Source of the DNA: Methanocella arvoryzae MRE50
Lineage (GTDB): Archaea > Halobacteriota > Methanocellia > Methanocellales > Methanocellaceae
DNA length: 64,000 nt
NCBI RefSeq assembly: GCF_000063445.1
Contig: NC_009464.1
Span: 1,612,001 to 1,676,000 of the forward strand
Direction of reading: 5' to 3'
The notes beneath the pieces were generated by a model that saw only the letters and a list, made by a program, of their open reading frames with translations, was not told the origin of the DNA and did no database searches. The position numbers and the translations under genes were made by a program. This document shows, one piece after another, positions 1 through 9,000 of the stretch (positions are counted from its first letter, which is position 1; each line of letters starts with the position of its first letter).

Positions 1-1098
1 GGCTACGACGCTCCACAGGAAGTGGCGCTCGACCTTTCTCCGGCCGTTCCTGCCATATGCGGCGGCGCGGGAAGGATCGCTCAGCACGTAGTTGATACCC
101 CAGGCGATGGAGGCGGGATCCAGGTACACTTTCACGCCGTCGGTAAAGTTGGTGACGTTCTCCGAAAGGCCGCCCACGTCAGCGACGACCGGGCACCTTC
201 TGGCGCTCCACGCTTCGAGTAAAACCAGGCCGAAGGGCTCGTTTCTGCTGGGGATCACCACCGCGTCCGACGCGTTCAACAGCCGCACGTACTCGGAGTC
301 CGGGATGTAGCCGGGGAACTGGACCGGAAGGCCGGCGAGCATCTGCTGCAGTTCATACTTCATCGTGCCCTGGCCGGCCATGATGAACCTGGCATCCCAC
401 CTGTGCCTCAAGACCAGCGGAACCGCTCTGGCCAGCAGGTCGGGGCCTTTCTGGTACTCCATCCGGCCTACGAACAGCACCAGCGGCGCGTAAGGATGAA
501 TACCGTAGGCCTCTTTCACCCGGCCGGGGTCGATTATCGCCTCGTAGACCTCCGGGTAGATGCCGTTGCTCACCACGTCGATCTTCTCGAAAGGTATGTT
601 ATACAGCCACATGATCTCGTTCTTGAGGACGTGGGAAACAGCGGTGATGCGCCTGGCGGTGAGCGCGGCGTACCACTCTTTGCCGGAGATCTCCTTCGCT
701 TCCCACCACTGGCCGATCTGGTTCCCCGCCCGGCCGTACTCGGTGGAGTGAAAGGTGAAGATAGTGGTCCGGTCTTTGAGCTGGTGCAGCGCCTCGGTCA
801 CGTGCCAGTCGTGAAAGTGCAGGATGTCGAAAGCCGGGGCGTCGAAGTCCCGGAACCGCCGGACCATCAGGTCGCTCATGCTCTTCGAATAGTCCACGAT
901 GTTGTTGGCGAAGGGCTGCACGTAGTGGTACTGGACTCCTTTGATCGTCCGGTCCGCGCTGCCACGGGTGAAGAAATGGACCTCATGGCCCTTAGCCGCG
1001 AGAGATTCTGCGAGGTAGGTGGCTCCCGGGGAGAGCCCTCCGATGCGCTCTGAGTAGATGGACTCCCAGCAGAAGAAGGCTATCTTGAGCGACTCCAC
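1..1098 (-). CDS. GT-B glycosyltransferase, glycogen synthase-like (C-terminus beyond window)
   Basis: Reading the minus strand from a GTG at 1098 gives 366 uninterrupted codons running off the left edge, so the C-terminus is missing. The N-terminal Rossmann half has GGLSPGATYLAE (from residue 20), the usual sugar-nucleotide loop of glycogen synthases. The second half shows VLFVGRMEYQKG and the retaining GT-B signature EPFGLVLLEAW (about residue 287), with its E-x7-E donor-binding pair. It probably elongates an alpha-glucan from NDP-glucose in the cytoplasm. GGAGG lies 4 nt before the GTG. It overlaps the end of the GH57 gene by 19 bp, so the two form one operon. A GT4 sucrose/trehalose-type synthase is the main alternative. 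Confidence 0.82.
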   Translation of the reverse strand, partial: MESLKIAFFCWESIYSERIGGLSPGATYLAESLAAKGHEVHFFTRGSADRTIKGVQYHYVQPFANNIVDYSKSMSDLMVRRFRDFDAPAFDILHFHDWHVTEALHQLKDRTTIFTFHSTEYGRAGNQIGQWWEAKEISGKEWYAALTARRITAVSHVLKNEIMWLYNIPFEKIDVVSNGIYPEVYEAIIDPGRVKEAYGIHPYAPLVLFVGRMEYQKGPDLLARAVPLVLRHRWDARFIMAGQGTMKYELQQMLAGLPVQFPGYIPDSEYVRLLNASDAVVIPSRNEPFGLVLLEAWSARRCPVVADVGGLSENVTNFTDGVKVYLDPASIAWGINYVLSDPSRAAAYGRNGRRKVERHFLWSVVA

Positions 1099-2585
1099 AC
1101 TTCCTCCCTCCGCCGCTCCGCCGGTCCTGCCCCCTTCAGGCGGCTCCACAGTTCCTTTCTCCTCCGGTCTGTCACCTCTAAAAGCTCAATGCGGTTCCCG
1201 CACTTCGACACGTCCTCGGCCAGCCCCGGATCGTTCAGCACGTCCCTGATCCAGGAAGAGTAGTCGTCCCGGCTCAGGTGGTACTGCAGCGAGTCCTCAG
1301 GCACGAAGTTCAGCAGGTCGGCGAAATCGTCCAGGCTATAAGCTGAAAAGCCCGTGTACGCCCGGGGAGTGCGGAACCTGAAAGCCTGCTCGGGAGGCAG
1401 GCACCTCAGCTCCATCGCCACCTGCTTCGGCTTCATCTTCTGCGCCGCCCGCAGCTCGAAATCGGAGAGCACCCGCATGTACATGTCGAACGCCTCGATG
1501 TTGGTGCAGGCCTCCGGGCTGAAGTACGAGTGCACGTCCCCGCACGACCCGAACTTGGAGGCCATATAATAGAAGTGATCGCTGGTCTGCAGGAGCCGCC
1601 AGGTCTTTTTATCGCTGGCGAAAGCCTCGCCCCTCTGGACCTCCTTGATCGCCATGTGCTGCATCGTGTTGCCCAGCCACGCCGAGATGTCCTTCTCCAC
1701 GTCCGCCCAGGACACCGTCTCCTCGACGTTCAGCGCCTCCGCCGCCGGCAAAGAGGCGATCTCCGAGGGCTTCCAGAACTCGACACCACGGGCTTTACAC
1801 TCCCGGGGCAGCCACCGGAGGAACTCGAAGATGCCTGTGTCCTCCCACTGGTGCTCCCCGAACGTCTCGTAGTCGATGAAGACGTTCACGTAATCCCCTG
1901 GCGTCGCCGCCAGCCAGGACGCGTACTTGTCCGCCGTCAGCGGCCACTCCGGCCACTGCCTGTTAGTAAAGCGGAACGCGATGTCGTCCGACAGCTGATA
2001 ATTTCTCAATAGCAGATTTATGCCCCGACAGGAGTACACGTAGTTCGGGCTTCGCCAGCCCAGCAGCCGCTCCACGCCCTCGGAGTAGATCGCCTTGAAG
2101 CCGAGACGCTTTGCCGACTCTGCTATGGCGTTGTTGAAGAGGAACTCAGTGTTCTCCATCACTGCAGGCGTGACGCCGAACGCGTCTCTCATTAACTGCC
2201 TGTGCAGCCTCACCTGCTCCTCAAATTCAGAGGGGTCGTCGAACAGGCTGGCCACGCTGTGGTAATACGTCTGGCACAACATTTCGGCGTTCCGGTGCCG
2301 GGCGACCTCCTCGAACAGCCCCAGCGTGTCCGGCTCCCATTTCTCAAGCTGCTCTACCAGCGTCCCCGAAAGGCTGAACGCGCACTTGAAGCCCTGATCC
2401 AGCAGCTCCAGCACCAGCGCAGTGGCGGGATTATAGCACTTCCGGCAGACCCGCTCAAGGATCTCCCTGTTGATGCCGCTAAAGTAAGCCTCCTCAGGGC
2501 TTTTCCCGCCGTAGTTCCCCGGCCGGAATCCCGAGTTCAGCCGGTACGGCTGGTGGACCTCAAATCCAATGCAAAGCCTCGTCAT
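1080..2585 (-). CDS. Glycoside hydrolase family 57 (alpha-amylase-like)
   Basis: This 501-residue protein begins with the GH57 hallmark FEVHQPYRL (residues 8-16). NTEFLFN (145-151) and DYETFGEHQ (238-246) match the conserved GH57 blocks that carry catalytic acidic residues, although which residues are catalytic here is inferred. Family members hydrolyse or rearrange alpha-1,4/1,6-glucans. Archaeal relatives of this size are annotated alpha-amylase and often sit beside a glycogen synthase, as here. There is no signal peptide, so it should act on intracellular glycogen. It is the first gene of a two-gene operon with the glycosyltransferase. Upstream lie a TATA-like element and two tandem palindromes, suggesting regulated expression. 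Confidence 0.88.
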   Translation of the reverse strand: MTRLCIGFEVHQPYRLNSGFRPGNYGGKSPEEAYFSGINREILERVCRKCYNPATALVLELLDQGFKCAFSLSGTLVEQLEKWEPDTLGLFEEVARHRNAEMLCQTYYHSVASLFDDPSEFEEQVRLHRQLMRDAFGVTPAVMENTEFLFNNAIAESAKRLGFKAIYSEGVERLLGWRSPNYVYSCRGINLLLRNYQLSDDIAFRFTNRQWPEWPLTADKYASWLAATPGDYVNVFIDYETFGEHQWEDTGIFEFLRWLPRECKARGVEFWKPSEIASLPAAEALNVEETVSWADVEKDISAWLGNTMQHMAIKEVQRGEAFASDKKTWRLLQTSDHFYYMASKFGSCGDVHSYFSPEACTNIEAFDMYMRVLSDFELRAAQKMKPKQVAMELRCLPPEQAFRFRTPRAYTGFSAYSLDDFADLLNFVPEDSLQYHLSRDDYSSWIRDVLNDPGLAEDVSKCGNRIELLEVTDRRRKELWSRLKGAGPAERRREEVWSRSR

Positions 2586-2651
2586 CGTAATCCCAACTGA
2601 TCAAGTAAGGCGGCCGGCCTCGACGCCGAAAGCGCTCCCCGGGCACCGTCG

Positions 2652-2693
2652 TCTATATGACGTGAGTACACTCACTAATGTGAGTGCACTCAC
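2652..2693 (-). promoter_or_regulatory. Promoter of the GH57 operon with two tandem 14-bp palindromes
   Basis: GTGAGTACACTCAC (2662-2675) and GTGAGTGCACTCAC (2680-2693) are separated by TAAT, giving an 18-bp period. The second is a perfect palindrome and the first has the same arms around a 2-nt centre. On the minus strand they lie directly upstream of a TATA-like CATATAGA (2652-2660), where BRE or activator contacts would fall. The GH57 start is at 2585. A dimeric sugar-responsive regulator is inferred; none is encoded beside it. Confidence 0.7.
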
Positions 2694-2811
2694 CATCTCA
2701 ATAAAATCTGGGCAAAATAAAAAACACAGGGGAGGATACCAGCGATTTTTTCCGCAGGCAGGGCCTGAATAAAGCGGCCTCAGGCCGGCTGATGCCGGCA
2801 GAATTTACTAT

Positions 2812-3066
2812 TAACCACAGAGACGCACAGAGTACGGTTTTACCACAGAGTCCACAGAGACGCACAGAGAAACGGTCAACCACAGAGACACAGAGATGCA
2901 CAGAGTTTTTTGATAGAAGGATGGCCTTATAACGAATAATAAAGAAAGCCTCTGTGCGTCTCTGTGCCTCTGTGGACTCTGTGGTAAATAGTACTCTGTG
3001 AACCTCTGTGCATCTCTGTGTCTCTGTGGTAACCAGTCGCTATGTGAGCCTCTGTGGTAAAAAGCC
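2812..3066. repeat. CACAGAG-family mirrored repeat element (largest copy)
   Basis: The left half holds about eight units of the type CACAGAG plus 2-4 nt (for example ACCACAGAGACGCACAGAG). An AT-rich spacer follows (about 2908-2945). The right half holds the same units in reverse complement (CTCTGTGCGTCTCTGTG). A transcript could fold into a long, slightly imperfect hairpin. It fills the gap between galT and the GH57 promoter. No convincing coding potential is seen: the open frames here are a by-product of the repeats. Confidence 0.85.
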
Positions 3067-3090
3067 TCCCACATTAGCGGATTATTAGTT

Positions 3091-4065
3091 TCACAAGGTC
3101 ACGTCGTGCAGGCTCTTTGCCGCCTCTTCCGGCGGCACGGAGTTGATGTTGATCCCGGTGTTGAGCTCGAAGCCAGCCTCGATGCCGAGCTTGGGGTATA
3201 TCCTGAGGTGCATGTGCAGCGGGTCTGAGAGCGACTGGATGAAGCCGTAGTTGTAGGGCGGGTCAGCGAGCAGGGCTTTGACGCGCTTGAGCAGGTCTCT
3301 GGTCACGACGGCGAGGTCGTCCCGCTCTTCGTCGGTCAGCTCCAGGATGTTCTTGCAGTGCCGGCGAGGGAAGATCCAGGTCTCGTAAGAGTATGCCGAG
3401 GCATAGGGGGTAAAAGCGACCGCGTGTTTCGACGCCTGCACCAGGCGGGCTGAGTGTTCCTCCCGGGCGATGACCTCGGAGTAGTCAAAGCCGTACTGCT
3501 CTTTGATGACCCGGGGCACGACCGGGACGGCGATGATCTGTGAGTGGGGGTGTGCGAGGGAGGCCCCGGCATCCTTGCCGTAGTTGCGGAACTCCGAGAT
3601 ATATTTGATATAGGGCAGCTTCGAGATGTCCTCGAACCGGTCCCTGTAGACCTTGAAAAGCAACTTGATCTCGTCGTCCGACATAGCCTGCGGCTGCTTA
3701 TAGTGGTCGGGCGACTCGACCAGCACCTCGTGAACTCCGGAGGCGGTCATAAGCTGGTCTGAGTGGACTTCGGGGGGCCGGGCCTGCGTCGCCGGGAACA
3801 GGTTGGGGATGATGCGGGCGGCCCACGAGGAGCGGCGGGCCTGGCCTTCGACGTCGGGCTCGTGTTTGAGAATGTCGTTCTCGAAGAAGTATGTCGCCTT
3901 GCTGGGAGGGGTGAGGTGCTCGTGGCCCTCGCAGAAGGGACAGGACTCGAGGTTCTGGGGCTGTTCCGGCGTTCCGGGCCTGACGAAATCGGTCGGCCGC
4001 TTTGCCCGCTCCGTGGCGACGATCACCCGGCGATCGGTAAAATAGTCCCGGCGTAGCTCGTTCAT
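3091..4065 (-). CDS. galT: Galactose-1-phosphate uridylyltransferase family (GalT)
   Basis: The 324-residue protein has the two-lobed HIT-like GalT layout. CPFC at residues 42-45 is the typical zinc pair, and HPHSQ in the middle of the protein contains the nucleotidylated active-site histidine. GalT exchanges UMP between UDP-glucose and galactose-1-phosphate. Archaeal and plant homologues can instead be ADP-glucose phosphorylases, which would fit the neighbouring glucan genes, and sequence alone does not separate the two. The start shown is the first methionine of a family-like N-terminus (MNELRRDYFTDRRVIVA). It precedes the GH57 operon on the same strand but is separated from it by a 255-bp repeat element. 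Confidence 0.87.
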   Translation of the reverse strand: MNELRRDYFTDRRVIVATERAKRPTDFVRPGTPEQPQNLESCPFCEGHEHLTPPSKATYFFENDILKHEPDVEGQARRSSWAARIIPNLFPATQARPPEVHSDQLMTASGVHEVLVESPDHYKQPQAMSDDEIKLLFKVYRDRFEDISKLPYIKYISEFRNYGKDAGASLAHPHSQIIAVPVVPRVIKEQYGFDYSEVIAREEHSARLVQASKHAVAFTPYASAYSYETWIFPRRHCKNILELTDEERDDLAVVTRDLLKRVKALLADPPYNYGFIQSLSDPLHMHLRIYPKLGIEAGFELNTGININSVPPEEAAKSLHDVTL

Positions 4066-4127
4066 AGTTTAGAGATAGGGGGTTGTCACGGATAAAACTT
4101 TTTAAAAGACGCAGAAGATTTGTCAGC

Positions 4128-4448
4128 AGAAAACCCAATAATACTAAAGCCCTCCGCGGGTCGACGCACGTACTTGCTTCGCCGCACATGCTCCTCGGGA
4201 TTTTCCGGTGCTCCGCCGTCGGGGCTGGTGGGAGGGGTGCCAAGCCCTTCGGCTCGAAGATCGCACCCTCGCAACGAAAACCCGGCAGGCGCTACGCTGC
4301 CGCCGGTCCACATTGCTTCGCAAGTCCTAAGCGACGCCACTTCGTAGGCGACGACTGTCGTGGGCAGTCGTCCATTACCCCGCGGCCTCCGCACCCCTCG
4401 CTAACGCTCGGGGCTATGCCAGAAAACCCCTCGCCGACCGCTAATAAA
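4128..4448 (+). repeat. Repeat X, copy 1, left boundary of the restriction island
   Basis: The stretch from about 4128 to 4448 recurs in reverse complement at 12236-12476. The best-matched part runs from about 4263 to 4393 and includes CGCAACGAAAACCCGGC and GCAAGTCCTAAGCGACGCCA. Both copies end in related inverted termini containing AGCGGTCGRCG-type sequence. Several short stems are visible, such as TTGCTTCGCAA and CGCC...GGCG. This copy also carries an extra perfect stem, GACGACTG/CAGTCGTC (about 4348-4371), that copy 2 lacks. No open frame is shared by both copies. It may be a MITE-like element or a structured RNA. Confidence 0.75.
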
Positions 4449-4584
4449 CCAAGTATTTTTTCATTATGATGAATTAAAGTGTAATAGCGAAGACTTAAAG
4501 TATAACATTTTAAATATCTTTTTCCGGACTATTAATGGCTCGTAACAAAGAGCAGTAGATAGAATCTTGGTGTTGGTAATCGGG

Positions 4585-7335
4585 ATGGAGCCGGAGCGAG
4601 AGGCGCGGAAGAATATCGACAGGCTGCTGGAGGCCGCAGGGTGGAAGGTCCAGGACCATGACAAGCTGGACCTCGGGGCCGGGCCGGGCATTGCCGTGAG
4701 AGAGTTTACCCTCGATAACGGCGAGGCAGACTACCTGCTCTTCGTTGACCGGAAAGCGGTCGGTGTTATCGAGGCGAAGCCCGAAGGGACGACACTGAGT
4801 GGCGTAGCAGAGCAGACGCAGAAGTACCTGAACGGCATCCCCAAGTGCATCGGGCAGGTGAAGAATCCGCCCTTCGCTTACGAGTCGACTGGCGTCGAGA
4901 CCTACTTCCGGGATATGAGGGACCCGGACGCCCGGTCCAGAAGCATTTTCGCATTCCACAGGCCTGAGACTATCAGGGAGTGGCTGTCGGACGAAGAGAC
5001 ACTCAGGTCGAGGTTGAAGAACTTACCACCATTGCGGACTGAGGGTCTCCGGGACTGCCAGACAGAGGCAATCACGAAGCTGGAAAAATCCTTCGCAGAA
5101 TCCAGGCCGAGGGCGCTGATCCAGATGGCCACGGGCAGCGGCAAGACCTTCACTTCAGTCAGCTTCATCTACAGGCTCATCAAGCATGCCCACGCAAAAA
5201 AGATCTTGTTCCTGGTGGACCGGAGCAACCTGGGCAGGCAAACGCTGAGGGAGTTCCAGCAGTACACTACGCCGGACGACGGGCGCAAGTTTACCGATCT
5301 TTACAATGTGCAGCACCTGACCTCGAACAGCATCGATCCCGTCAGCAAGGTCTGCATCACTACAATACAGCGCTTATACTCAATGCTCCGGGGGGAGGCA
5401 GAGTTCGAGGAGGGCAACGAAGAGCGCTCCGGGTTCGACACGGGCGTTACCGACGAGCGACCTAAAGAGGTGGCCTATAACCCAAACATCCCGATCGAGG
5501 AGTTCGACTTCATCGTAGTGGACGAGTGCCACCGCTCCATATATCACGTCTGGCGGCAGGCGCTTCTCTATTTCGACGCGTTCATCGTCGGCCTGACAGC
5601 CACGCCCTCCAAGCAGACGATCGGCTTCTTCAACAAAAATCTGGTCATGGAGTACAACCACGAGCGGGCAGTTGCCGACGGCGTCAACGTGGGCTACGAG
5701 GTCTACCGGATCAAGACGGAAATAACGGAGAAGGGAAGCAAGATCGAGGCCGGCGAGTACGTGGACAAGCGCAGCAAGCTCACAAGGCAGAAGCGGCATG
5801 AGATGCTGGACGAGGAACTGGTCTACGACCCCAACAGGCTCGACCGTGACGTGGTCGCCCCGGACCAGATCCGCACTGTCATCAGGACGTTCAGAGACAG
5901 GCTGTTCACAGAAATATTCCCCGGCAGGAAGGAAGTGCCCAAGACACTCGTCTTCGCCAAGGACGACTCCCACGCCGAGGACATCGTCAACATCATCCGG
6001 GAAGAGTTCGCCGCCGGCAACGAGTTCTGCAAGAAGATCACATACAGGACGACCGGGGAGAAGCCGGAAGAGCTGCTCCAGAGCTTCAGGAACTCGTATT
6101 ATCCCAGGATAGCGGTCACCGTAGACATGATCTCCACCGGCACCGACATCAAGCCCTTAGAGTGCCTCATCTTCATGCGCAACGTGCGCTCCGGCGTCTA
6201 CTTCGAACAGATGAAGGGCCGTGGCACCCGGACCATCTCGCCCACGGACTTGAAGGCCGTCTCCAGCGACGCCCACCACAAGACACACTTCGTGATCGTC
6301 GACGCCGTAGGCGTCTGCGAGCGGGACAAGACCGACTCCCGCCCGCTGGAGAGAAAGAAGAGCGTAGCATTCAAGGATTTACTGTACTCGATCGCCGTAG
6401 GCAAGAGGGACGAGGATACCATTACATCGCTGATCTCCAGGCTGACGAGGCTCGACAGGGAGATCGGTGAAAAAGAAAGAAAGGAGATCGAGAATGTCTC
6501 CGGCGGCGTTCAGTTAAAAACGATCATCAACAAGCTCGTCGACGCCATAGACGCCGACTCACAGGAAGCCAGGGCGAAGCAGATGTTCAAGACAGACAGC
6601 CCGACGCGGGAGCAGTTGGAGAAAGCTAAAGAAGCTCTGACAGATGAAGCCTGCAAGCCCTTCGACAAGCCCGCCCTGAGGGACACGCTGGTAGAGGTCA
6701 AGACCAGAAGCGAGCAGATCATCGACGAGGGCAGCATCGATAATCTCATATCGGCCGGCTTCGACGACGGCGCCAAGGAAAAGGCCCGGGCAGTAGTGAC
6801 CTCTTTCAAGGAGTTCATCGAGGCCAACAAGGACGAGCTGACAGCGCTGCAGATCATCTACAGCCAGCCCTACGCGAAGCGGCACTTAGCCTTCAAGGAC
6901 ATCAAAGACCTGGCCGAGGCCATCCAGAAGCCTCCGAGAAACCTGACGCCAGAGAGGGTATGGCAGGCCTACGAGATCCTGGAGAGGTCTAAGGTGAAAG
7001 GCGCGGGAGCCCAGAAGCTGCTGACCAACATTATCTCGCTTGTGAGGTTTACCGAGGGCCAGAGCGACGTGCTTGAGCCGTTCCCGGAGACGGTAGATTC
7101 AAGGTTCAGGAAGTGGGTGGAGGAGCAGGAGAAGCTCGGCCGGAAGTTCACGGCGGAGCAGATGGAATGGCTTAATATGATCAAGGAGCATATTGGGGCG
7201 TCGCTGGAGATAAGCGTAGAGGATCTGGAGTTGACGCCGTTTGATCAGAAGGGCGGGCCGGTCAGGGCGTATCGGGTGTTTGGGTCGGAGTTGAACTGGA
7301 TGCTGGAAGAGTTGAATGAAGTGCTGGTTGCATGA
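4585..7335 (+). CDS. hsdR: Type I restriction enzyme, R (translocase/endonuclease) subunit
   Basis: HsdR pairs with HsdM and HsdS to cut unmodified DNA after ATP-driven translocation. Numbered from the ATG at 4585, residues 45-65 hold the nuclease core (D49, then E63-A-K65 in GVIEAK). ATGSGKT (182-188) is Walker A and DECH (313-316) is motif II. The helicase C-lobe includes the GTDIKPLECLIFMR and QMKGRGTRT segments, followed by a helical C-terminus. About 916 residues is normal for the family. An in-frame TTG at 4567 is an alternative start, but homologues usually begin close to MEPERxARxNID. The next gene, hsdS, overlaps its stop by 4 bp. Confidence 0.93.
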   Translation: MEPEREARKNIDRLLEAAGWKVQDHDKLDLGAGPGIAVREFTLDNGEADYLLFVDRKAVGVIEAKPEGTTLSGVAEQTQKYLNGIPKCIGQVKNPPFAYESTGVETYFRDMRDPDARSRSIFAFHRPETIREWLSDEETLRSRLKNLPPLRTEGLRDCQTEAITKLEKSFAESRPRALIQMATGSGKTFTSVSFIYRLIKHAHAKKILFLVDRSNLGRQTLREFQQYTTPDDGRKFTDLYNVQHLTSNSIDPVSKVCITTIQRLYSMLRGEAEFEEGNEERSGFDTGVTDERPKEVAYNPNIPIEEFDFIVVDECHRSIYHVWRQALLYFDAFIVGLTATPSKQTIGFFNKNLVMEYNHERAVADGVNVGYEVYRIKTEITEKGSKIEAGEYVDKRSKLTRQKRHEMLDEELVYDPNRLDRDVVAPDQIRTVIRTFRDRLFTEIFPGRKEVPKTLVFAKDDSHAEDIVNIIREEFAAGNEFCKKITYRTTGEKPEELLQSFRNSYYPRIAVTVDMISTGTDIKPLECLIFMRNVRSGVYFEQMKGRGTRTISPTDLKAVSSDAHHKTHFVIVDAVGVCERDKTDSRPLERKKSVAFKDLLYSIAVGKRDEDTITSLISRLTRLDREIGEKERKEIENVSGGVQLKTIINKLVDAIDADSQEARAKQMFKTDSPTREQLEKAKEALTDEACKPFDKPALRDTLVEVKTRSEQIIDEGSIDNLISAGFDDGAKEKARAVVTSFKEFIEANKDELTALQIIYSQPYAKRHLAFKDIKDLAEAIQKPPRNLTPERVWQAYEILERSKVKGAGAQKLLTNIISLVRFTEGQSDVLEPFPETVDSRFRKWVEEQEKLGRKFTAEQMEWLNMIKEHIGASLEISVEDLELTPFDQKGGPVRAYRVFGSELNWMLEELNEVLVA

Positions 7336-8786
7336 TAGAAAAAAATGAACTACCTACAGGATGGTGTTCGACTGATTTAGGGGACATCATCTCACCGTCG
7401 AAAGAAAAAATCGAGCCAGTAAAAACAGAGTCTATTCCTTATATCGGCCTAGAACATATTGAAAAGGATACTGGCAAACTATTATCGTTCGGAAATTCAA
7501 CAGAAGTAACTAGCACAAAGACCGTTTTTCACAAAGGCGACCTACTATATGGGAAATTAAGGCCATACTTAAATAAAGTATGTGTAACAGAGATTGATGG
7601 AATATGTTCAACAGATATATTAGTCTTCAACGAACAGCGATTTCTGTCTAATAAACTTTTAAAGTACAGGATGCTTTGTCCAGATTTTGTTAGATATGCA
7701 AATCAAAATGCAACTGGCGTGAATCACCCAAGGGTTGACTTTAAGAAAATTGCCTCATTTGAAATAGCACTACCTCCCCTTGCCGAGCAGCACCGTATCG
7801 TCGCCAAAATCGAGGAGCTTTTCACGCAGTTAGACGCAGGCGTGGAGGCGCTGAAGAAGGCGAAGGAACAGATAAAACAGTATAGGCAGGCTGTATTGGA
7901 AAGCGCGTTTAATGGTAAATTAACGGAAAAATGGCGCTTATCGAGTAAAGAGTATATTGCACCAATATCGGAATTCATTAGTAATGTTCAAAAAACAAGA
8001 AGTACGGATGGAAAAACGGTTTGTGATCAATTAGAATCCACATTGGAAATGCCAAATGGATGGTTAGGTGTTCTACTCTATCAAATTGCAGATATCGGCA
8101 CCGGTGCAACACCACTTCGAAGTAATAAAAATTATTACGAAAATGGCACTATCCCATGGATCACAAGTAGTGCAGTAAATAGTCAATACATAACCAAAGC
8201 TGACGAATTTATTACGGAGCTTGCAATAAAAGAAACAAACGCGAAGATATTTCCGAAAAATAGTTTAATTATTGCTTTGTACGGAGAAGGAAAAACCAGA
8301 GGGAAAGTGTCTGAGTTATTAATTGAGGCCGCAACGAATCAAGCTTGTGCTGCAATTATTTTTAATGATCAAACAGTAGTTTTAAAGCCGTTTATAAAAT
8401 TATATTTCCAGAAGAACTATGAAGATTTAAGAAAGTTGGCGTCGGGTGGTGTTCAACCGAATTTAAACCTTGGGATAATAAAATCAACTTTGATTCCGCT
8501 ACCACCTCTGGCAGAGCAAGAAATTATCGTTGGAGAAATCGAAAAGAAATTTCCGATCATGGAAGACATAGAAAAAACAATCGACCAAAGCCTCTCCTAC
8601 TCAGAAACCCTCCGCCAGTCCATCTTAAGTCAAGCTTTCTCCGGCAAGCTCGTCCCCCAGAACCCGAACGACGAGCCGGCCGAGAAACTCTTAGAACGCA
8701 TCAGGGCAGAGCGTTTGAATCAGGCAGCAGGAAAGCCCCAGAACTCTGGCCCCAGAAGGACCCGGAAGCAGGCGACGCTGGCCTGA
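7332..8786 (+). CDS. hsdS: Type I restriction-modification specificity subunit
   Basis: HsdS carries two target recognition domains (TRDs) separated by conserved helical spacers, and each TRD reads half of a split DNA target. The spacer motif PPLAEQ occurs twice, near residues 148 and 391. Each copy is followed by a long helix and an AFxGKL segment (SAFNGKL, QAFSGKL). The TRD-coding DNA (about 7340-7760 and 7920-8500) is markedly AT-rich, while the spacers match the GC-rich neighbours, so the TRDs look imported. ATGA overlap with hsdR implies translational coupling. The C-terminal tail is basic (GPRRTRKQ). The protein is 484 residues with no frameshift. Confidence 0.93.
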   Translation: MIEKNELPTGWCSTDLGDIISPSKEKIEPVKTESIPYIGLEHIEKDTGKLLSFGNSTEVTSTKTVFHKGDLLYGKLRPYLNKVCVTEIDGICSTDILVFNEQRFLSNKLLKYRMLCPDFVRYANQNATGVNHPRVDFKKIASFEIALPPLAEQHRIVAKIEELFTQLDAGVEALKKAKEQIKQYRQAVLESAFNGKLTEKWRLSSKEYIAPISEFISNVQKTRSTDGKTVCDQLESTLEMPNGWLGVLLYQIADIGTGATPLRSNKNYYENGTIPWITSSAVNSQYITKADEFITELAIKETNAKIFPKNSLIIALYGEGKTRGKVSELLIEAATNQACAAIIFNDQTVVLKPFIKLYFQKNYEDLRKLASGGVQPNLNLGIIKSTLIPLPPLAEQEIIVGEIEKKFPIMEDIEKTIDQSLSYSETLRQSILSQAFSGKLVPQNPNDEPAEKLLERIRAERLNQAAGKPQNSGPRRTRKQATLA

Positions 8787-9000
8787 TTGAGAGAAGAGGT
8801 CTCGTTTCAGGTAGTATTGAACTCATTGATAATCTTTTTGTGCATCACGATATGGCGTTTTATGATACACAAATTGTTTTGTGATGCAGATGATGTGCAA
8901 CCACCAACCTATATCACTGATAATCTTCAAGATATCAGTTAATAATGACATATATCAGTGATAAGTATTAATATTATCAGTAAATACTGATATCTAAGAT
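8787..9000 (+). promoter_or_regulatory. AT-rich promoter region of the AbiE-like pair with an operator cluster
   Basis: At least three palindromic sites share the half-site TATCA: TATCACTGATA (8912-8922), TATCAGTGATA (8953-8963) and TATCAGTAAATACTGATA (8975-8992). A degenerate copy lies at 8933. The last site ends 8 bp before the ATG at 9001 and overlaps where transcription should start from a TATA-like AGTATTAATATTA (about 8964-8974). A separate inverted pair, TGCATCAC (8841-8848) and GTGATGCA (8881-8888), lies upstream. The layout suits autorepression by the downstream AbiEi-like protein. Confidence 0.7.

Noticed and set aside
2812-3066. CRISPR-like array of short repeats
   Set aside because: Units are only 7-11 bp, spacers are 2-4 nt, and the array is mirrored in its second half; no Cas genes are nearby.
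4263-4393. Repeat X core as RNase P RNA, SRP RNA or a tRNA-like gene
   Set aside because: The expected conserved elements of those RNAs were not found, and a second divergent copy is present 8 kb away.
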